Of a stretch of DNA of 64,000 nucleotides, positions 25,007-37,978 are shown in pieces; the first letter of the stretch is position 1; every line of letters begins with the position of its first letter. Location of the stretch: the NCBI RefSeq assembly GCF_027744825.2, contig NW_026527085.1, forward strand, positions 124,001 through 188,000. The letters are read 5' to 3'. A program made the position numbers and the translations under genes. The stretch comes from Synchiropus splendidus. Taxonomy: Eukaryota; Chordata; Actinopteri; Syngnathiformes; Callionymidae. Below the pieces are notes generated by a model, which made no database searches, had not been told where the DNA came from, and saw nothing but the letters and a program-made list of their open reading frames with translations.

Positions 25007-26510
25007 TGATGTGCACCTACTAGAAAGACCCTTTCTGCTATAGTGGGAGGTTAAAATTTCATGTTCTGAAGCTTTCCTGAAAAGTTATGGCACAATGCAC
25101 AAAAACGCTTTTCAGCCTGAGATAAGGTGGGTTTCGGAACGCCAAACATAAAAGTGTTGATAACTTTGGAAAAACACTTCAGACAGCTTAGATTTGATGT
25201 GCAACTACTAGAAAGACCCTTTCTGCTATAGTGGGAGGTTAAAATTTTATGTTCTGAAGCTTCCCTGAAAAGTTATGGCACAATGCACAAAAACGCTTTT
25301 CAGCCTGAGATAAGGTGGGTTTCGGAACGCCAAACATAAAAGTGTTGATAACTTTCGAAAAACACTTCAGACAGCTTAGATTTGATGTGCACCTACTAGA
25401 AAGACCCTTTCTGCTATAGTGGGAGGTTAAAATTTCATGTTCTGAAGCTTCCCTGAAAAGTTATGGCACAATGCGTAAAAACGCTTTTCAGCCTGAGATA
25501 AGGTGGGTTTCGGAACGCCAAACATAAAAGTGTTGATAACTTTGGAAAAACACTTCAGACAGTTTAGATTTGATGTGCAACTACTAGAAAGACCCTTTCT
25601 GCTATAGTGGGAGGTTAAAATTTCATGTTCTGAAGCTTCCCTGAAAAGTTATGGCACAATGCACAAAAACGCTTTTCAGCCTGAGATAAGGTGGGTTTCG
25701 GAACGCCAAACATAAAAGTGTTAATAACTTTGGAAAAACAATTCAGACAGTTTAGATTTGATGTGCAACTACTAGAAAGACCCTTTCTGCTATAGTGGGA
25801 GGTTAAAATTTCATGTTCTGAAGCTTCCCTGAAAAGTTATGGCACAATGCACAAAAACGCTTTTCAGCCTGAGATAAGGTGGGTTTCGGAACGCCAAACA
25901 TAAAAGTGTTGATAACTTTCGAAAAACACTTCAGACAGCTTAGATTTGATGTGCACCTACTAGAAAGACCCTTTCTGCTATAGTGGGAGGTTAAAATTTC
26001 ATGTTCTGAAGCTTCCCTGAAAAGTTATGGCACAATGCGTAAAAACGCTTTTCAGCCTGAGATAAGGTGGGTTTCGGAACGCCAAACATAAAAGTGTTGA
26101 TAACTTTGGAAAAACACTTCAGACAGTTTAGATTTGATGTGCAACTACTAGAAAGACCCTTTCTGCTATAGTGGGAGGTTAAAATTTCATGTTCTGAAGC
26201 TTCCCTGAAAAGTTATGGCACAATGCACAAAAACGCTTTTCAGCCTGAGATAAGGTCGGTTTCGGAACGCCAAACATAAAAGTGTTAATAACTTTGGAAA
26301 AACACTTCAGACAGTTTAGATTTGATGTGCAACTACTAGAAAGACCCTTTCTGCTATAGTGGGAGGTTAAAATTTCATGTTCTGAAGCTTCCCTGAAAAG
26401 TTATGGCACAATGCACAACAACGCTTTTCAGCCTGAGATAAGGTGGGTTTCGGAACGCCAAACATAAAAGTGTTGATAACTTTCGAAAAACACTTCAGAG
26501 AGCTTAGATT

Positions 26511-27638
26511 TGATGTGCACCTACTAGAAAGACCCTTTCTGCTATAGTGGGAGGTTAAAATTTCATGTTCTGAAGCTTCCCTGAAAAGTTATGGCACAAT
26601 GCGTAAAAACGCTTTTCAGCCTGAGATAAGGTGGGTTTCGGAACGCCAAACATAAAAGTGTTGATAACTTTGGAAAAACACTTCAGACAGTTTAGATTTG
26701 ATGTGCAACTACTAGAAAGACCCTTTCTGCTATAGTGGGAGGTTAAAATTTCATGTTCTGAAGCTTTCCTGAAAAGTTATGGCACAATGCACAAAAACGC
26801 ATTTCAGCCTGAGATATGGTGGGTTTCGGAACGCCAAACATAAAAGTGTTGATAACTTTTGAAAAACACTTCAGACAGCTTAGATTTGATGTGCAACTAC
26901 TAGAAAGACCCTTTCTGCTATAGTGGGAGGTTAAAATTTCATGTTCTGAAGCTTCCCTGAAAAGTTATGGCACAATGCACAAAAACGCTTTTCAGCCTGA
27001 GATAAGGTGGGTTTCGGAACGCCAAACATAAAAGTGTTGATAACTTTGGAAAAACACTTCAGACAGTTTAGATTTGATGTGCAACTACTAGAAAGACCCT
27101 TTCTGCTATAGTGGGAGGTTAAAATTTCATGTTCTGAAGCTTCCCTGAAAAGTTATGGCACAATGCACAAAAACGCTTTTCAGCCTGAGATAAGGTGGGT
27201 TTCGGAACGCCAAACATAAAAGTGTTGATAACTTTGGAAAAACACTTCAGACAGTTTAGATTTGATGTGCAACTACTAGAAAGACCCTTTCTGCTATAGT
27301 GGGAGGTTAAAATTTCATGTTCTGAAGCTTCCCTGAAAAGTTATGGCACAATGCACAAAAACGCTTTTCAGCCTGAGATAAGGTGGGTTTCGGAACGCCA
27401 AACATAAAAGTGTTAATAACTTTGGAAAAACACTTCAGACAGTTTAGATTTGATGTGCAACTACTAGAAAGACCCTTTCTGCTATAGTGGGAGGTTAAAA
27501 TTTCATGTTCTGAAGCTTCCCTGAAAAGTTATGGCACAATGCACAAAAACGCTTTTCAGCCTGAGATAAGGTGGGTTTCGGAACGCCAAACATAAAAGTG
27601 TTGATAACTTTCGAAAAACACTTCAGAGAGCTTAGATT
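26511..27638. repeat. Higher-order repeat unit A-B*-C-C-D-E (1,128 bp)
   Basis: Counterpart of 12221-13348 at an offset of 14,290 bp (76 monomers + 2 bp), with the same marked B monomer (gcattt at 26801, gatatgg). Confidence 0.8.
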
Positions 27639-28014
27639 TGATGTGCACCTACTAGAAAGACCCTTTCTGCTATAGTGGGAGGTTAAAATTTCATGTTCTG
27701 AAGCTTTCCTGAAAAGTTATGGCACAATGCACAAAAACGCTTTTCAGCCTGAGATAAGGTGGGTTTCGGAACGCCAAACATAAAAGTGTTGATAACTTTC
27801 GAAAAACACTTCAGAGAGCTTAGATTTGATGTGCACCTACTAGAAAGACCCTTTCTGCTATAGTGGGAGGTTAAAATTTCATGTTCTGAAGCTTCCCTGA
27901 AAAGTTATGGCACAATGCGTAAAAACGCTTTTCAGCCTGAGATAAGGTGGGTTTCGGAACGCCAAACATAAAAGTGTTGATAACTTTGGAAAAACACTTC
28001 AGACAGCTTAGATT

Positions 28015-28202
28015 TGATGTGCAACTACTAGAAAGACCCTTTCTGCTATAGTGGGAGGTTAAAATTTCATGTTCTGAAGCTTCCCTGAAAAGTTATGGCA
28101 CAATGCACAAAAACGCTTTTCAGCCTGAGATAAGGTGGGTTTCGGAACGCCAAACATAAAAGTGTTGATAACTTTCGAAAAACACTTCAGAGAGCTTAGA
28201 TT
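28015..28202. repeat. Hybrid monomer at a one-monomer deletion (H/G)
   Basis: Its left part matches the H monomer at 13725 (10A) and its right part the next monomer, G, at 13913 (178G). In macro-copy 1 these are two monomers; here they are one. The offset between copies changes by exactly 188 bp across this point. Confidence 0.6.
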
Positions 28203-28390
28203 TGATGTGCACCTACTAGAAAGACCCTTTCTGCTATAGTGGGAGGTTAAAATTTCATGTTCTGAAGCTTTCCTGAAAAGTTATGGCACAATGCGCAAGA
28301 ACGCTTTTCAGCCTGAGATAAGGTGGGTTTCGGAACGCCAAACATAAAAGTGTTGATAACTTTCGAAAAACACTTCAGAGAGCTTAGATT

Positions 28391-28578
28391 TGATGTGCAC
28401 CTACTAGAAAGACCCTTTCTGCTATAGTGGGAGGTTAAAATTTCATGTTCTGAAGCTTCCCTGAAAAGTTATGGCACAATGCACAAAAACGCTTTTCAGC
28501 CTGAGATAAGGTGGGTTTCGGAACGCCAAACATAAAAGTGTTGATAACTTTCGAAAAACACTTCAGAGAGCTTAGATT
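28391..28578. repeat. Hybrid monomer where macro-copy 2 lacks many monomers
   Basis: It begins like the B' monomer at 14289 (10C, normal base 56) and ends like an E monomer (69C, 162C, 178G) such as those at 14665 or 16357. The offset to macro-copy 1 changes here by 2 monomers, or by 11 if the second member of the nine-monomer repeat is taken as partner. Confidence 0.5.
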
Positions 28579-29330
28579 TGATGTGCACCTACTAGAAAGA
28601 CCCTTTCTGCTATAGTGGGAGGTTAAAATTTCATGTTCTGAAGCTTCCCTGAAAAGTTATGGCACAATGCGTAAAAACGCTTTTCAGCCTGAGATAAGGT
28701 GGGTTTCGGAACGCCAAACATAAAAGTGTTGATAACTTTGGAAAAACACTTCAGACAGTTTAGATTTGATGAGCAACTACTAGAAAGACCCTTTCTGCTA
28801 TAGTGGGAGGTTAAAATTTCATGTTCTGAAGCTTTCCTGAAAAGTTATGGCACAATGCACAAAAACGCTTTTCAGCCTGAGATAAGGTGGGTTTCGGAAC
28901 GCCAAACATAAAAGTGTTGATAACTTTTGAAAAACACTTCAGACAGCTTAGATTTGATGTGCAACTACTAGAAAGACCCTTTCTGCTATAGTGGGAGGTT
29001 AAAATTTCATGTTCTGAAGCTTCCCTGAAAAGTTATGGCACAATGCACAAAAACGCTTTTCAGCCTGAGATAAGGTGGGTTTCGGAACGCCAAACATAAA
29101 AGTGTTGATAACTTTGGAAAAACACTTCAGACAGTTTAGATTTGATGTGCAACTACTAGAAAGACCCTTTCTGCTATAGTGGGAGGTTAAAATTTCATGT
29201 TCTGAAGCTTCCCTGAAAAGTTATGGCACAATGCACAAAAACGCTTTTCAGCCTGAGATAAGGTGGGTTTCGGAACGCCAAACATAAAAGTGTTGATAAC
29301 TTTGGAAAAACACTTCAGACAGTTTAGATT

Positions 29331-30646
29331 TGATGTGCAACTACTAGAAAGACCCTTTCTGCTATAGTGGGAGGTTAAAATTTCATGTTCTGAAGCTTCC
29401 CTGAAAAGTTATGGCACAATGCACAAAAACGCTTTTCAGCCTGAGATAAGGTGGGTTTCGGAACGCCAAACATAAAAGTGTTGATAACTTTCGAAAAACA
29501 CTTCAGAGAGCTTAGATTTGATGTGCACCTACTAGAAAGACCCTTTCTGCTATAGTGGGAGGTTAAAATTTCATGTTCTGAAGCTTCCCTGAAAAGTTAT
29601 GGCACAATGCGTAAAAACGCTTTTCAGCCTGAGATAAGGTGGGTTTCGGAAGGCCAAACATAAAAGTGTTGATAACTTTGGAAAAACACTTCAGACAGTT
29701 TAGATTTGATGTGCAACTACTAGAAAGACTCTTTCTGCTATAGTGGGAAATTAAAATTTCATGTTCTGAAGCTTTCCTGAAAAGTTATGGCACAATGCAC
29801 AAAAACGCTTTTCAGCCTGAGATAAGGTGGGTTTCGGAACGCCAAACATAAAAGTGTTGATAACTTTGGAAAAACACTTCAGACAGTTTAGATTTGATGT
29901 GCAACTACTAGAAAGACCCTTTCTGCTATAGTGGGAGGTTAAAATTTCATGTTCTGAAGCTTTCCTGAAAAGTTATGGCACAATGCACAAAAACGCTTTT
30001 CAGCCTGAGATAAGGTGGGTTTCGGAACGCCAAACATAAAAGTGTTGATAACTTTTGAAAAACACTTCAGACAGCTTAGATTTGATGTGCAACTACTAGA
30101 AAGACCCTTTCTGCTATAGTGGGAGGTTAAAATTTCATGTTCTGAAGCTTCCCTGAAAAGTTATGGCACAATGCACAAAAACGCTTTTCAGCCTGAGATA
30201 AGGTGGGTTTCGGAACGCCAAACATAAAAGTGTTGATAACTTTGGAAAAACACTTCAGACAGTTTAGATTTGATGTGCAACTACTAGAAAGACCCTTTCT
30301 GCTATAGTGGGAGGTTAAAATTTCATGTTCTGAAGCTTCCCTGAAAAGTTATGGCACAATGCGTAAAAACGCTTTTCAGCCTGAGATAAGGTGGGTTTCG
30401 GAACGCCAAACATAAAAGTGTTAATAACTTTGGAAAAACACTTCAGACAGTTTAGATTTGATGTGCAACTACTAGAAAGACCCTTTCTGCTATAGTGGGA
30501 GGTTAAAATTTCATGTTCTGAAGCTTCCCTGAAAAGTTATGGCACAATGCACAAAAACGCTTTTCAGCCTGAGATAAGGTGGGTTTCGGAACGCCAAACA
30601 TAAAAGTGTTGATAACTTTCGAAAAACACTTCAGACAGCTTAGATT
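29331..30646. repeat. Seven-monomer block with mixed types, copy 2 of 3
   Basis: The same seven-monomer order as 17297-18614, without the 2-bp insertion. It holds a local cluster of private changes at 29652, 29730 and 29749-29750. Confidence 0.75.
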
Positions 30647-31774
30647 TGATTTGCACCTACTAGAAAGACCCTTTCTGCTATAGTGGGAGGTTAAAATTTC
30701 ATGTTCTGAAGCTTCCCTGAAAAGTTATGGCACAATGCACAAAAACGCTTTTCAGCCTGAGATAAGGTGGGTTTCGGAACGCCAAACATAAAAGTGTTGA
30801 TAACTTTCGAAAAACACTTCAGAGAGCTTAGATTTGATGTGCACCTACTAGAAAGACCCTTTCTGCTATAGTGGGAGGTTAAAATTTCATGTTCTGAAGC
30901 TTCCCTGAAAAGTTATGGCACAATGCGTAAAAACGCTTTTCAGCCTGAGATAAGGTGGGTTTCGGAACGCCAAACATAAAAGTGTTGATAACTTTGGAAA
31001 AACACTTCAGACAGTTTAGATTTGATGTGCAACTACTAGAAAGACCCTTTCTGCTATAGTGGGAGGTTAAAATTTCATGTTCTGAAGCTTCCCTGAAAAG
31101 TTATGGCACAATGCACAAAAACGCTTTTCAGCCTGAGATAAGGTGGGTTTCGGAACGCCAAACATAAAAGTGTTGATAACTTTGGAAAAACACTTCAGAC
31201 AGTTTAGATTTGATGTGCAACTACTAGAAAGACCCTTTCTGCTATAGTGGGAGGTTAAAATTTCATGTTCTGAAGCTTCCCTGAAAAGTTATGGCACAAT
31301 GCACAAAAACGCTTTTCAGCCTGAGATAATGTGGGTTTCGGAACGCCAAACATAAAAGTGTTAATAACTTTGGAAAAACACTTCAGACAGTTTAGATTTG
31401 ATGTGCAACTACTAGAAAGACCCTTTCTGCTATAGTGGGAGGTTAAAATTTCATGTTCTGAAGCTTCCCTGAAAAGTTATGGCACAATGCACAAAAACGC
31501 TTTTCAGCCTGAGATAAGGTGGGTTTCGGAACGCCAAACATAAAAGTGTTGATAACTTTGGAAAAACACTTCAGACAGTTTAGATTTGATGTGCAACTAC
31601 TAGAAAGACCCTTTTTGCTATAGTGGGAGGTTAAAATTTCATGTTCTGAAGCTTCCCTGAAAAGTTATGGCACAATGCACAAAAACGCTTTTCAGCCTGA
31701 GATAAGGTGGGTTTCGGAACGCCAAACATAAAAGTGTTGATAACTTTCGAAAAACACTTCAGAGAGCTTAGATT

Positions 31775-32902
31775 TGATGTGCACCTACTAGAAAGACCCT
31801 TTCTGCTATAGTGGGAGGTTAAAATTTCATGTTCTGAAGCTTCCCTGAAAAGTTATGGCACAATGCGTAAAAACGCTTTTCAGCCTGAGATAAGGTGGGT
31901 TTCGGAACGCCAAACATAAAAGTGTTGATAACTTTGGAAAAACACTTCAGACAGCTTAGATTTGATGTGCAACTACTAGAAAGACCCTTACTGCTATAGT
32001 GGGAGGTTAAAATTTCATGTTCTGAAGCTTCCCTGAAAAGTTATGGCACAATGCACAAAAACGCTTTTCAGCCTGAGATAAGGTGGGTTTCGGAACGCCA
32101 AACATAAAAGTGTTCATAACTTTGGAAAAACACTTCAGACAGTTTAGATTTGATGTGCAACTACTAGAAAGACCCTTTCTGCTATAGTGGGAGGTTAAAA
32201 TTTCATGTTCTGAAGCTTCCCTGAAAAGTTATGGCACAATGCACAAAAACGCTTTTCAGCCTGAGATAAGGTGGGTTTCGGAACGCCAAACATAAAAGTG
32301 TTGATAACTTTGGAAAAACACTTCAGACAGTTTAGATTTGATGTGCAACTACTAGAAAGACCCTTTCTGCTATAGTGGGAGGTTAAAATTTCATGTTCTG
32401 AAGCTTCCCTGAAAAGTTATGGCACAATGCACAAAAACGCTTTTCAGCCTGAGATAAGGTGGGTTTCGGAACGCCAAACATAAAAGTGTTGATAACTTTC
32501 GAAAAACACTTCAGAGAGCTTAGATTTGATGTGCACCTACTAGAAAGACCCTTTCTGCTATAGTGGGAGGTTAAAATTTCATGTTCTGAAGCTTCCCTGA
32601 AAAGTTATGGCACAATGCGTAAAAACGCTTTTCAGCCTGAGATAAGGTGGGTTTCGGAACGCCAAACATAAAAGTGTTGATAACTTTGGAAAAACACTTC
32701 AGACAGTTTAGATTTGATGTGCAACTACTAGAAAGACCCTTTCTGCTATAGTGGGAGGTTAAAATTTCATGTTCTGAAGCTTTCCTGAAAAGTTATGGCA
32801 CAATGCACAAAAACGCTTTTCAGCCTGAGATAAGGTGGGTTTCGGAACGCCAAACATAAAAGTGTTGATAACTTTTGAAAAACACTTCAGAGAGCTTAGA
32901 TT
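31775..32902. repeat. Six-monomer tandem duplicate, left member (1,128 bp)
   Basis: Order A', (153C), C, E, A, and a last monomer with 69T and 162T but 178G/181C. The rare bases cccttact (A at 31990) and gttcataac (C at 32115) repeat exactly 1,128 bp later. The last monomer looks like a B-to-E hybrid and feeds straight into the second copy. Confidence 0.8.
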
Positions 32903-34030
32903 TGATGTGCACCTACTAGAAAGACCCTTTCTGCTATAGTGGGAGGTTAAAATTTCATGTTCTGAAGCTTCCCTGAAAAGTTATGGCACAATGCGTAAAA
33001 ACGCTTTTCAGCCTGAGATAAGGTGGGTTTCGGAACGCCAAACATAAAAGTGTTGATAACTTTGGAAAAACACTTCAGACAGCTTAGATTTGATGTGCAA
33101 CTACTAGAAAGACCCTTACTGCTATAGTGGGAGGTTAAAATTTCATGTTCTGAAGCTTCCCTGAAAAGTTATGGCACAATGCACAAAAACGCTTTTCAGC
33201 CTGAGATAAGGTGGGTTTCGGAACGCCAAACATAAAAGTGTTCATAACTTTGGAAAAACACTTCAGACAGTTTAGATTTGATGTGCAACTACTAGAAAGA
33301 CCCTTTCTGCTATAGTGGGAGGTTAAAATTTCATGTTCTGAAGCTTCCCTGAAAAGTTATGGCACAATGCACAAAAACGCTTTTCAGCCTGAGATAAGGT
33401 GGGTTTCGGAACGCCAAACATAAAAGTGTTGATAACTTTGGAAAAACACTTCAGACAGTTTAGATTTGATGTGCAACTACTAGAAAGACCCTTTCTGCTA
33501 TAGTGGGAGGTTAAAATTTCATGTTCTGAAGCTTCCCTGAAAAGTTATGGCACAATGCACAAAAACGCTTTTCAGCCTGAGATAAGGTGGGTTTCGGAAC
33601 GCCAAACATAAAAGTGTTGATAACTTTCGAAAAACACTTCAGAGAGCTTAGATTTGATGTGCACCTACTAGAAAGACCCTTTCTGCTATAGTGGGAGGTT
33701 AAAATTTCATGTTCTGAAGCTTCCCTGAAAAGTTATGGCACAATGCGTAAAAACGCTTTTCAGCCTGAGATAAGGTGGGTTTCGGAACGCCAAACATAAA
33801 AGTGTTGATAACTTTGGAAAAACACTTCAGACAGTTTAGATTTGATGTGCAACTACTAGAAAGACCCTTTCTGCTATAGTGGGAGGTTAAAATTTCATGT
33901 TCTGAAGCTTTCCTGAAAAGTTATGGCACAATGCACAAAAACGCTTTTCAGCCTGAGATAAGGTGGGTTTCGGAACGCCAAACATAAAAGTGTTGATAAC
34001 TTTTGAAAAACACTTCAGACAGCTTAGATT
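32903..34030. repeat. Six-monomer tandem duplicate, right member (1,128 bp)
   Basis: Order A', (153C), C, E, A, B, with the same rare bases at 33118 and 33243. Two such markers at an identical offset, with almost no new differences, suggest a recent duplication. Confidence 0.8.
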
Positions 34031-35910
34031 TGATGTGCAACTACTAGAAAGACCCTTTCTGCTATAGTGGGAGGTTAAAATTTCATGTTCTGAAGCTTCC
34101 CTGAAAAGTTATGGCACAATGCACAAAAACGCTTTTCAGCCTGAGATAAGGTGGGTTTCGGAACGCCAAACATAACAGTGTTGATAACTTTCGAAAAACA
34201 CTTCAGACAGCTTAGATTTGATGTGCACCTACTAGAAAGACCCTTTCTGCTATAGTGGGAGGTTAAAATTTCATGTTCTGAAGCTTCCCTGAAAAGTTAT
34301 GGCACAATGCGTAAAAACGCTTTTCAGCCTGAGATAAGGTGGGTTTCGGAACGCCAAACATAAAAGTGTTGATAACTTTGGAAAAACACTTCAGACAGTT
34401 TAGATTTGATGTGCAACTACTAGAAAGACCCTTTCTGCTATAGTGGGAGGTTAAAATTTCATGTTCTGAAGCTTCCCTGAAAAGTTATGGCACAATGCGT
34501 AAAAACGCTTTTCAGCCTGAGATAAGGTGGGTTTCGGAACGCCAAACATAAAAGTGTTAATAACTTTGGAAAAACACTTCAGACAGTTTAGATTTGATGT
34601 GCAACTACTAGAAAGACCCTTTCTGCTATAGTGGGAGGTTAAAATTTCATGTTCTGAAGCTTCCCTGAAAAGTTATGGCACAATGCACAAAAACGCTTTT
34701 CAGCCTGAGATAAGGTGGGTTTCGGAACGCCAAACATAAAAGTGTTAATAACTTTGGAAAAACACTTCAGACAGTTTAGATTTGATGTGCAACTACTAGA
34801 AAGACCCTTTCTGCTATAGTGGGAGGTTAAAATTTCATGTTCTGAAGCTTCCCTGAAAAGTTATGGCACAATGCACAAAAACGCTTTTCAGCCTGAGATA
34901 AGGTGGGTTTCGGAACGCCAAACATAAAAGTGTTAATAACTTTGGAAAAACACTTCAGACAGTTTAGATTCGATGTGCAACTACTAGAAAGACCCTTTCT
35001 GCTATAGTGGGAGGTTAAAATTTCATGTTCTGAAGCTTCCCTGAAAAGTTATGGCACAATGCACAAAAACGCTTTTCAGCCTGAGATAAGGTGGGTTTCG
35101 GAACGCCAAACATAAAAGTGTTGATAACTTTCGAAAAACACTTCAGACAGCTTAGATTTGATGTGCACCTACTAGAAAGACCCTTTCTGCTATAGTGGGA
35201 GGTTAAAATTTCATGTTCTGAAGCTTTCCTGAAAAGTTATGGCACAATGCACAAAAACGCTTTTCAGCCTGAGATGACGTGGGTTTCGGAACGCCAAACA
35301 TAAAAGTGTTGATAACTTTTGAAAAACACTTCAGACAGCTTAGATTTGATGTGCAACTACTAGAAAGACCCTTTCTGCTATAGTGGGAGGTTAAAATTTC
35401 ATGTTCTGAAGCTTCCCTGAAAAGTTATGGCACAATGCACAAAAACGCTTTTCAGCCTGAGATAAGGTGGGTTTCGGAACGCCAAACATAAAAGTGTTGA
35501 TAACTTTGGAAAAACACTTCAGACAGTTTAGATTTGATGTGCAACTACTAGAAAGACCCTTTCTGCTATAGTGGGAGGTTAAAATTTCATGTTCTGAAGC
35601 TTCCCTGAAAAGTTATGGCACAATGCACAAAAACGCTTTTCAGCCTGAGATAAGGTGGGTTTCGGAACGCCAAACATAAAAGTGTTGATAACTTTGGAAA
35701 AACACTTCAGACAGTTTAGATTTGATGTGCAACTACTAGAAAGACCCTTTCTGCTATAGTGGGAGGTTAAAATTTCATGTTCTGAAGCTTCCCTGAAAAG
35801 TTATGGCACAATGCACAAAAACGCTTTTCAGCCTGAGATAAGGTGGGTTTCGGAACGCCAAACATAAAAGTGTTGATAACTTTGGAAAAACACTTCAGAC
35901 AGTTTAGATT

Positions 35911-36098
35911 TGATGTGCACCTACGAGAAAGACCCTTTCTGCTATAGTGGGAGGTTAAAATTTCATGTTCTGAAGCTTCCCTGAAAAGTTATGGCACAAT
36001 GCGTAAAAACGCTTTTCAGCCTGAGATAAGGTGGGTTTCGGAACGCCAAACATAAAAGTGTTGATAACTTTCGAAAAACACTTCAGAGAGCTTAGATT
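35911..36098. repeat. Hybrid monomer at a 940-bp (five-monomer) deletion
   Basis: The left half matches the monomer at 2069, including the rare tacgag (G at 35925 and 2083) and the GT pair. The right half (162C, 178G, 181C) matches the monomer at 3009. The offset drops from 33,842 to 32,902 bp, a change of exactly 940 bp. The switch falls between monomer positions 94 and 162. Confidence 0.65.
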
Positions 36099-37790
36099 TG
36101 ATGTGCACCTACTAGAAAGACCCTTTCTGCTATAGTGGGAGGTTAAAATTTCATGTTCTGAAGCTTCCCTGAAAAGTTATGGCACAATGCGTAAAAACGC
36201 TTTTCAGCCTGAGATAAGGTGGGTTTCGGAACGCCAAACATAAAAGTGTTGATAACTTTGGAAAAACACTTCAGACAGTTTAGATTTGATGTGCAACTAC
36301 TAGAAAGACCCTTTCTGCTATAGTGGGAGGTTAAAATTTCATGTTCTGAAGCTTTCCTGAAAAGTTATGGCACAATGCACAAAAACGCTTTTCAGCCTGA
36401 GATAAGGTGGGTTTCGGAACGCCAAACATAAAAGTGTTGATAACTTTGGAAAAACACTTCAGACAGTTTAGATTTGATGTGCAACTACTAGAAAGACCCT
36501 TTCTGCTATAGTGGGAGGTTAAAATTTTATGTTCTGAAGCTTTCCTGAAAAGTTATGGCACAATGCACAAAAACGCTTTTCAGCCTGAGATAAGGTGGGT
36601 TTCGGAACGCCAAACATAAAAGTGTTGATAACTTTTGAAAAACACTTCAGACAGCTTAGATTTGATGTGCAACTACTAGAAAGACCCTTTCTGCTATAGT
36701 GGGAGGTTAAAATTTCATGTTCTGAAGCTTCCCTGAAAACTTATGGCACAATGCACAAAAACGCTTTTCAGCCTGAGATAAGGTGGGTTTCGGAACGCCA
36801 AACATAAAAGTGTTGATAACTTTGGAAAAACACTTCAGACAGTTTAGATTTGATGTGCAACTACTAGAAAGACCCTTTCTGCTATAGTGGGAGGTTAAAA
36901 TTTCATGTTCTGAAGCTTCCCTGAAAAGTTATGGCACAATGCGTAAAAACGCTTTTCAGCCTGAGATAAGGTGGGTTTCGGAACGCCAAACATAAAAGTG
37001 TTGATAACTTTGGAAAAACACTTCAGACAGTTTAGATTTGATTTGCAACTACTAGAAAGACCCTTTCTGCTATAGTGGGAGGTTAAAATTTCATGTTCTG
37101 AAGCTTCCCTGAAAAGTTATGGCACAATGCACAAAAACGCTTTTCAGCCTGAGATAAGGTGGGTTTCGGAACGCCAAACATAAAAGTGTTGATAACTTTC
37201 GAAAAACACTTCAGAGAGCTTAGATTTGATGTGCACCTACTAGAAAGACCCTTTCTGCTATAGTGGGAGGTTAAAATTTCATGTTCTGAAGCTTCCCTGA
37301 AAAGTTATGGCACAATGCGTAAAAACGCTTTTCAGCCTGAGATAAGGTGGGTTTCGGAACGCCAAACATAAAAGTGTTGATAACTTTGGAAAAACACTTC
37401 AGACAGTTTAGATTTGATGTGCAACTACTAGAAAGACCCTTTCTGCTATAGTGGGAGGTTAAAATTTCATGTTCTGAAGCTTTCCTGAAAAGTTATGGCA
37501 CAATGCACAAAAACGCTTTTCAGCCTGAGATAAGGTGGGTTTCGGAACGCCAAACATAAAAGTGTTGATAACTTTTGAAAAACACTTCAGACAGCTTAGA
37601 TTTGATGTGCAACTACTAGAAAGACCCTTTCTGCTATAGTGGGAGGTTAAAATTTCATGTTCTGAAGCTTCCCTGAAAAGTTATGGCACAATGCACAAAA
37701 ACGCTTTTCAGCCTGAGATAAGGTGGGTTTCGGAACGCCAAACATAAAAGTGTTGATAACTTTGGAAAAACACTTCAGACAGTTTAGATT

Positions 37791-37978
37791 TGATGTGCAA
37801 CTACTAGAAAGACCCTTTCTGCTATAGTGGGAGGTTAAAATTTCATGTTCTGAAGCTTCCCTGAAAAGTTATGGCACAATGCACAAAAACGCTTTTCAGC
37901 CTGAGATAAGGTGGGTTTCGGAACGCCAAACATAAAAGTGTTAATAACTTTGGAAAAACACTTCAGACAGCTTAGATT
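37791..37978. repeat. Hybrid monomer at a three-monomer difference (D/B)
   Basis: It begins as D (153A, 162G) like 4889 but ends with 181C like the B monomer at 5453. The offset to the left-hand copy changes from 175 to 172 monomers here. The following monomer has a private caacgac near 37989. Confidence 0.5.

Larger units (their letters stand above)
18803..30834. repeat. Macro-copy 2, directly abutting macro-copy 1
   Basis: 64 monomers (12,032 bp) follow macro-copy 1 with no gap and share its order of monomer types and its rare substitutions. The offset between copies steps from 77 to 75 to 76 to 75 to 64 monomers, so differences are whole-monomer gains or losses. Hybrid monomers sit at two of the steps (28015-28202 and 28391-28578). 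The segment 20871-22186 has no good match in the equivalent place in copy 1. Its A'-then-153C pair (153C at 21775) resembles the units at 31.8-34.0 kb instead. Confidence 0.7.
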
